Assembly: GCA_020852755.1 (NCBI GenBank) | Contig: JADZAF010000302.1 | Coordinates: forward strand, 1-64,000 | Origin: Bryobacterales bacterium | GTDB lineage: Bacteria > Acidobacteriota > Terriglobia > Bryobacterales > Bryobacteraceae | DNA: 64,000 bases | Reading direction: 5' to 3' | Part shown: positions 59,800-64,000 of the stretch, in pieces | How the letters are laid out: the number at the start of each line of letters is the position of its first letter | How positions within the stretch are numbered: the first letter of the stretch is position 1 | The notes under the pieces: model-generated | What the model was told of the DNA's origin: nothing | Databases searched by the model: none | The model's input: the letters and a program-made list of their open reading frames with translations, nothing else | Made by a program: the position numbers and the translations under genes

Positions 59800-61153
59800 A
59801 ATTGCCGTCCGCGTCGATGCACTCGGCGGCCGCATAGGCCATGGCCAGGGTGTGATGCGTGTTGTCGTGGGCAAACAGCCCCTGGCGGCCGAAGGTCAGC
59901 AATCCCTCGATTCCGCCCAGCCAGCCGTCCAGAATTTCAAAGGCTGCCCTGTAGCCGCGGGTGTAGATGGGATAAGCCTGCCCCAGGCGCTTGACCGCCA
60001 CCCGCCGGACGGGCCCAGGCTCGGGCAGGCCGGCCGCCGACAGGCTGCGCAGAACCAGCGACTGCAACTCGTCGTCACCGGCAGCCCAGACAGCGTCGCG
60101 CTGCGAGCAGGGCAATTCCGCGCACAGCACGGTCCGGCCGGGCGGTCCCGACAGGCTGTAGTTCTTCGGCTCGGAGAGCCGGGTGACCGGAATCTCCGGG
60201 CCTGGGAAATAATGCGCATCGTACTCGGTGTAGCGCGGGGCGTCGAGCACCAGGTAGATCAGGAGCATGGCGCGGTACTCGAGCGATGAAGCCGCGTCCA
60301 TGACATGCGCCGGCGCCGCGGGCCTCAGCAGCGCGGCTAGGCGCGTCGCGGGGATGGTGGAAAGCACCTGGCGGGCGGGATATGCGCTCTCGCCGCGCTC
60401 CGTCACGGCCGATACGCAACCCACCCGGCCCCGGGAAATCTGCACTCCGGTGACGTTGACGCCCAGCTCCAATGACACGCCCGCCGCCTGCGCCGCCGCG
60501 GCGTAGCTTTCGCTGATCTGGCCGAAGCCCCGGCGCGGGTAGTAGAAACGGCCGGCGCCCGGCGGCTTCAGCCCGGGCAGGGCGCCGAGAACCTTGCCCG
60601 CCATCTTCTTCAACGAGCCCGCGGAAACCCGCCTCCGGGCCTGTTCGGCATCCAACCCGGCGGGGTCCAGCCCCCAGATCTTGACGGCGTAGGGAAAATA
60701 GAAATCCCGGCAGATGGTGCGCCCCAGCCCGCGCTCGAGCACGCTGGCGAAGGTCTCCGGACCGCCGTTGCCGCCGCCCTTCGAGATCGCGTCCCGCATC
60801 ACCCCGAATCCGAAAGCCGGAGGCAAATTGGCTGCCAGATCCAGCGGCTTGAGTGGAAAGTGCACCCATCGCCCGCGCAGCCGGATGCGCCCGTGCCGCG
60901 GCCGGTCCAGCAGGTCCTCGCCCAGCATCGAGCGGATGTCGGCGAGGACCTCCGGAGGACAGGAGGGATGCAGGCGGTGGCTGCCGAAGTCCACTCTCTG
61001 GCCCTCCAGTTCGAAGCTGGCCGCGTTGCCGCCCACCTGGCTGTTCCTCTCCAGCACCGTGACCTGAAAACCGCCGCGGCGCGCAAGCCGCAACGCGGCT
61101 CCCAGGCCTGCCGGGCCGCCGCCCAGAACGACGACAGGAATCGCTGTCCGCAT
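59738..61153 (-). CDS. FAD-dependent amine oxidase/protoporphyrinogen-oxidase-like protein
   Basis: The protein is 471 aa. The N-terminal Rossmann motif VVVLGGGPAGLGAALRLARR and VLERNSQVGGNAAS bind FAD. VDFGSHRLHP and a C-terminal LFAHDNTHHTLAMAYAAAE complete the pattern. The RGYRAAFEILDG segment resembles UDP-galactopyranose mutase-like and desaturase-like relatives found near glycan loci. The substrate is unknown. It is 8 nt downstream of the TauE/SafE gene and probably in one operon with it and the sulfatase-like gene. Confidence 0.85.
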   Translation of the reverse strand: MRTAIPVVVLGGGPAGLGAALRLARRGGFQVTVLERNSQVGGNAASFELEGQRVDFGSHRLHPSCPPEVLADIRSMLGEDLLDRPRHGRIRLRGRWVHFPLKPLDLAANLPPAFGFGVMRDAISKGGGNGGPETFASVLERGLGRTICRDFYFPYAVKIWGLDPAGLDAEQARRRVSAGSLKKMAGKVLGALPGLKPPGAGRFYYPRRGFGQISESYAAAAQAAGVSLELGVNVTGVQISRGRVGCVSAVTERGESAYPARQVLSTIPATRLAALLRPAAPAHVMDAASSLEYRAMLLIYLVLDAPRYTEYDAHYFPGPEIPVTRLSEPKNYSLSGPPGRTVLCAELPCSQRDAVWAAGDDELQSLVLRSLSAAGLPEPGPVRRVAVKRLGQAYPIYTRGYRAAFEILDGWLGGIEGLLTFGRQGLFAHDNTHHTLAMAYAAAECIDADGNFNRERWREHRLRFQSHVVED

Positions 61154-61161
61154 TCGGAAGT

Positions 61162-61926
61162 TCAGGCGAGCTTCAAGCCGGTGGCCAGAAGGACGGTGGC
61201 GAGGCCCAGGCGCAGCGGCCGGATCGGCAGGCGAGGCGCTACCAGGCTGCCCAGGAGGACTCCGGGAACCGAACCGAACAGCAGGATGCCCGCCAGGCGC
61301 CAGTCCACATGCCCGGCCGAGGAGTGTGCGAAGGCGGCAACCGAGACAAGAAACGTGGCGTGCAACAGGTCAGTGCCCACGGCCCGGGAGGGCATCAGCG
61401 GGAAGATCAGCATCAGAACCGGCGCCATCAGGGACCCGCTTCCCACCGAGGTGAATCCGACCGCGAAGCCCACGGCGGCTCCCCAGAGCGGGATCCACCG
61501 GCGCATGGCGTCCTCCCGGCCTTCGCTTCCGCCCGGCCGCTCGCCCAGCAACGTCTTCAGGACGAGCATCAACGCCAGCATCACCAGCACGACGCCCAGC
61601 GCTCTCCGCAGATACACGTCCGCGTCCAGACCCAGGCGATGCATCCGCGTCACAGCCGCCACGCCCAGCAATCCTCCCGGTACGCTGCCCCAGGCGGCCC
61701 TGAAGGCCAGGCGCACATCCACGGTCCCCTGACGCCAGTGAACCAGCGAACCGATCAGCTTGGTGACGGCCCCGCAGGCGAGGTCGGTTCCCACGGCCAG
61801 CACCGGCTTCATGCCGACCACCAGGATGAGGAACGGCGTCATCAGCGCCGCCCCGCCCATACTGGTGAGGCCGATGAGCACACCGATCGAGAAACTGGCG
61901 GCCAGAAGGAGAAGATCCACCTGCAT
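61162..61926 (-). CDS. TauE/SafE family membrane exporter
   Basis: The protein is 254 aa with about seven to eight helices. Two repeated halves show the family motif: IGLTSMGGAALMTPFLIL early and VGFTSVGSGSLMAPVLML in the second half, each followed by AVGTDL. Members transport sulfite, sulfonates or other organic anions. Its position just after the sulfatase-like gene could suggest export of sulfite or another product, but that is inferred. The ATG is chosen because the first helix follows at once. Confidence 0.9.
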   Translation of the reverse strand: MQVDLLLLAASFSIGVLIGLTSMGGAALMTPFLILVVGMKPVLAVGTDLACGAVTKLIGSLVHWRQGTVDVRLAFRAAWGSVPGGLLGVAAVTRMHRLGLDADVYLRRALGVVLVMLALMLVLKTLLGERPGGSEGREDAMRRWIPLWGAAVGFAVGFTSVGSGSLMAPVLMLIFPLMPSRAVGTDLLHATFLVSVAAFAHSSAGHVDWRLAGILLFGSVPGVLLGSLVAPRLPIRPLRLGLATVLLATGLKLA

Positions 61927-61952
61927 TGTCTTCGGAGGAGCGCCGCCACAGG

Positions 61953-63644
61953 CTAGCGCTCGGGCCCCTCCAGCTTCCCGGCCGTGTTCGTGAGCAGGTT
62001 CCGGTACCCGGCGGTAAGACCCGAGGAAGCCAGGTTGCGCTTCTCGACCGGATCGCCCAGGATGTCGTACAACTCCTCCTTGCCGCCCGCCTTCGCATCC
62101 CGGATGTAGCGACGCCCGTTCCACGCCACGGCCCGCAACCCGCGGTTCAGGTAGTTCAAACTCATCAACACCGGCGGCCGTTTCGCCACGTTCCCGGGGA
62201 AAGGCAGGACCGGAACGGTGAACGCGGCTTCTTCCACGCCTACCAGCCGGCTCAGTGTCGCCGCGATACCGGCGTTGCTCACCGTCCGGGAAGAGCGTGC
62301 TCCCTGGAAGTCCTTCCCCGGCACCAGGACAAAAAGCGGCACCCGGGTCTGCTCGGCGTACAGGCTGGTGCCGTGCCCCGCCGGATCGTGATCCGTGTGC
62401 AGCTCGGAACCGAACGACTGGCCGTGATCGGAAGTCACCACCACGATGGTCCGGTCCATCAGGCCGCGGCTCCGGAACTCGCGGAATAGATCGCCCAAAT
62501 GGCGGTCAAGGGTTTGCACTCCGTTCTCGTAAGCCGCGCGAAGCGCGGATACGGGCGGCCGGGGCTCCCAGAACGCATTCACCGCTTCGGCATAAAAGCT
62601 CTGGTTGGCGTCCATGTAGCAGAGGTAGCCGAAAAAGGGCCGGGGAGCGTACTGGTCGATGAAAGTCAGGAACTGCCGGTTGATGACCGGCGCCTTCTTG
62701 CCGCGCCCCGACTCGTGCATGCCGGCCATGCCGAGCAGAATCGCCATCTTGCGGCCCCAAACGGTTCGCTGGAAATCGTCGATGACGGACTGGGATTCGA
62801 AGCGCAGAAATCCCCGTCCCAGGTACTCGGGTGTGACCCAGGCGGTATTGCCGGAGAAGGCCCCGGTCACGTAACCGCGCCGGCGGAAAAATTCCGCCAG
62901 CGTGAGCGAGCCGCGGTTGAGTTCCAACCGGGGCCAGTCCGCTCCGTGCTGGTGGGGGTAGCGGCCGGTCAGGATCGAGCCTTGCGAAGCAAGCGACCAG
63001 GAAGAGGCGGCCCAGGCGTTGTCGTAGCTCAGCGCCTTTTCGAGAACCGCGTGGAGGTTCGGCGTGAGCGACCCGGACTTGCGGAACGTGTCGTAGCGTA
63101 CAGTGTCCAGCACGACCACCAGAACATTGGGACCCGGAGCGGGCGGCGGAAGCTCGCGCAGCGCGGTCCACTCCCGGTACCGCCGGTGGCCGGCCGCGCC
63201 GAGAGCAAGAACGCCGATCAGCACCGGGATCAGGAACACGGTCTTCCTCGACGCGGCAGTGAGCCGCGTCTCAAAAGCCGGCAGGTAGCGGCAGAAGACG
63301 GCCGTCAAGCCGGCGGCAAGCAGAAGGGCGGCGGCGGGATACAGAACGCGCGGGGCGGTCGCGGCGCCGGAAAGGCCTGCAAAGACGAAGAACCCGTAGA
63401 CCGGGGCTGCCCCGCTCGCCCAGCGGAAGCGCCGGAGCGGTTTCAGGAACAGCGGCAGAACCAGTGCCGCGGCGGCAAACAACAGCGCGTCGAGCAGCGG
63501 CGCGACCCAAAGCACCGCCGCAGTAACCTTGTAGGGCGCCAGCACGGCCGGGTAGAACCGGCAGACGAATAACACCACGCCTTCCAGCAGCCCAAACAGG
63601 ACCCCCGCCCAAACTGCGACCGACAACCGGTTCGAGATCGTCAT
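61953..63644 (-). CDS. membrane-anchored sulfatase-fold protein without formylglycine motif
   Basis: The protein is 563 aa. Four to five membrane helices (residues 8-160) precede an alkaline-phosphatase-superfamily domain with NVLVVVLDTVRYDTF (metal Asp) and VVVTSDHGQSFGSELHTDHD (metal Asp/His). The nucleophile position reads SLASQGSILTG, where true sulfatases have CxPxR or SxPxR, so both the Cys/Pro and the Arg are missing. A serine may act as nucleophile, as in phospho-transferases of the LtaS/phosphoethanolamine group, or activity may be lost. It is in one operon with the following two genes. Confidence 0.85.
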   Translation of the reverse strand: MTISNRLSVAVWAGVLFGLLEGVVLFVCRFYPAVLAPYKVTAAVLWVAPLLDALLFAAAALVLPLFLKPLRRFRWASGAAPVYGFFVFAGLSGAATAPRVLYPAAALLLAAGLTAVFCRYLPAFETRLTAASRKTVFLIPVLIGVLALGAAGHRRYREWTALRELPPPAPGPNVLVVVLDTVRYDTFRKSGSLTPNLHAVLEKALSYDNAWAASSWSLASQGSILTGRYPHQHGADWPRLELNRGSLTLAEFFRRRGYVTGAFSGNTAWVTPEYLGRGFLRFESQSVIDDFQRTVWGRKMAILLGMAGMHESGRGKKAPVINRQFLTFIDQYAPRPFFGYLCYMDANQSFYAEAVNAFWEPRPPVSALRAAYENGVQTLDRHLGDLFREFRSRGLMDRTIVVVTSDHGQSFGSELHTDHDPAGHGTSLYAEQTRVPLFVLVPGKDFQGARSSRTVSNAGIAATLSRLVGVEEAAFTVPVLPFPGNVAKRPPVLMSLNYLNRGLRAVAWNGRRYIRDAKAGGKEELYDILGDPVEKRNLASSGLTAGYRNLLTNTAGKLEGPER

Positions 63645-63651
63645 GGCCGGT

Positions 63652-64000
63652 TCAGGAGATGTATCCCAGTCCGCTCAGCCGCTCCCGGACAATCTCTTCC
63701 TGGCCGGCGGAAAAACCGGCGGCCGCGGCCTGCGCCGGCGCGAGTCGCCGCAGGGGAGCCCCCTGCATTGAGCCGGGCACGTCGTAGCCGCCCAGTTCCA
63801 GCAGCGTGGGAGCCATGTTCAACAAGTGGGCCCCCTGGACCTCGCCGGCCGGCGCAACGCCGGCGCCCGCCAGGATGAAGGAGCCGAACTGCGAGTGATT
63901 GCAGTCGTCGGGTCCGGTGTCGTTCTCCCTCACATGCAGCGCCGGATAGCCGACACCGCCGATAGAACGCCAGTGCAGCCCGCCGAAGTGCACGATCAGG
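63652..64000 (-). CDS. alkaline phosphatase superfamily (type I phosphodiesterase-like) protein, C-terminal part
   Basis: The 5' end lies outside the window. The visible ~115 residues show DCNHSQFGSFILAGAGV and HLLNMAPTLLELGGYDVPGSMQG, the usual C-terminal part of phosphodiesterase/sulfatase-fold proteins, where a partial match to the metal-binding His region is expected just upstream. It ends 7 nt before the sulfatase-like gene, so the two paralogous superfamily members are co-transcribed. The nature of the substrate cannot be read from this fragment. Confidence 0.8.
   Translation of the reverse strand, partial: LIVHFGGLHWRSIGGVGYPALHVRENDTGPDDCNHSQFGSFILAGAGVAPAGEVQGAHLLNMAPTLLELGGYDVPGSMQGAPLRRLAPAQAAAAGFSAGQEEIVRERLSGLGYIS

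Noticed and set aside
1..64000. CRISPR arrays, tRNA or rRNA genes, integrases or IS elements
   Set aside because: No regularly spaced direct repeats of CRISPR type, no cloverleaf or rRNA core sequence, and no transposase or integrase motif was recognised by eye.

Overview
The window is a high-GC bacterial chromosome segment with no rRNA, tRNA, CRISPR array or transposase that I can see. Several traits suggest an Acidobacteriota genome of the Bryobacterales/Solibacter type: many twin-arginine (Tat) exported Gfo/Idh/MocA and enolase-superfamily proteins, a GH95-like glycosidase, scattered monocistronic housekeeping genes, and a long polysaccharide locus. This placement is an inference from gene content, not a proven taxonomy.

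Left part (1-24 kb), mixed metabolism in short units. It starts with the 3' part of a gamma-glutamyltransferase and a SAM methyltransferase with its own sigma70-type promoter. A minus-strand operon follows (GH95-like glycosidase, glutaryl-CoA-dehydrogenase-like enzyme, membrane-fused spermidine-synthase-like protein). Next is a sugar/sugar-acid block: a mannonate-dehydratase-like enzyme, an aldose 1-epimerase, two exported Gfo/Idh oxidoreductases and a second enolase-superfamily enzyme. Then come an outer-membrane barrel, a zinc-ribbon protein, a TPR protein, a malic enzyme/phosphotransacetylase fusion, an SDR, ribosomal protein L31, a pterin dehydratase, an FGGY kinase and CDP-glucose 4,6-dehydratase.

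Right part (24.2-58.1 kb). About 34 kb lies on the minus strand as a nearly gapless series of genes, many joined by ATGA/TGATG overlaps. It reads from 58.1 kb down to 24.2 kb and encodes envelope or exopolysaccharide synthesis. It holds family 4 and family 2 glycosyltransferases, GT39-type membrane transferases, a nucleotide-sugar epimerase, methyltransferases, a radical SAM/SPASM protein, a Wzx-type flippase, a polysaccharide deacetylase, a FemAB-like transferase, a formyltransferase, an alpha/alpha-toroid protein, an AsnB-type amidotransferase and an LPG-synthase-like membrane protein. It also has four genes matching the WbpB-WbpD-WbpE-WbpI route to UDP-2,3-diacetamido-mannuronic acid, and a PilZ protein that suggests c-di-GMP control. 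A downstream sub-operon carries a GMC oxidoreductase, two GT2 enzymes, an epimerase and an ICMT-like protein.

Right edge (58-64 kb): a plus-strand membrane transferase-like protein, then a minus-strand group with an FAD amine oxidase-like enzyme, a TauE/SafE exporter, a sulfatase-fold protein lacking the formylglycine motif, and the C-terminal end of a second alkaline-phosphatase-superfamily protein.

The most unusual element is at 20.58-20.82 kb. A consensus promoter and a strong hairpin terminator bracket a roughly 210-nt transcript. Its 5' part is complementary over 16 consecutive positions (one G-U) to the 3' end of 16S rRNA, and it carries a 12-codon mini-ORF. It looks like an uncharacterised small RNA or leader just before rpmE. 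Other non-coding structure includes four helically phased GGTTG repeats next to a promoter at 13.69-13.76 kb, a 25-bp inverted repeat filling a convergent gap at 9.85-9.91 kb, and a large palindromic element at 14.32-14.43 kb.
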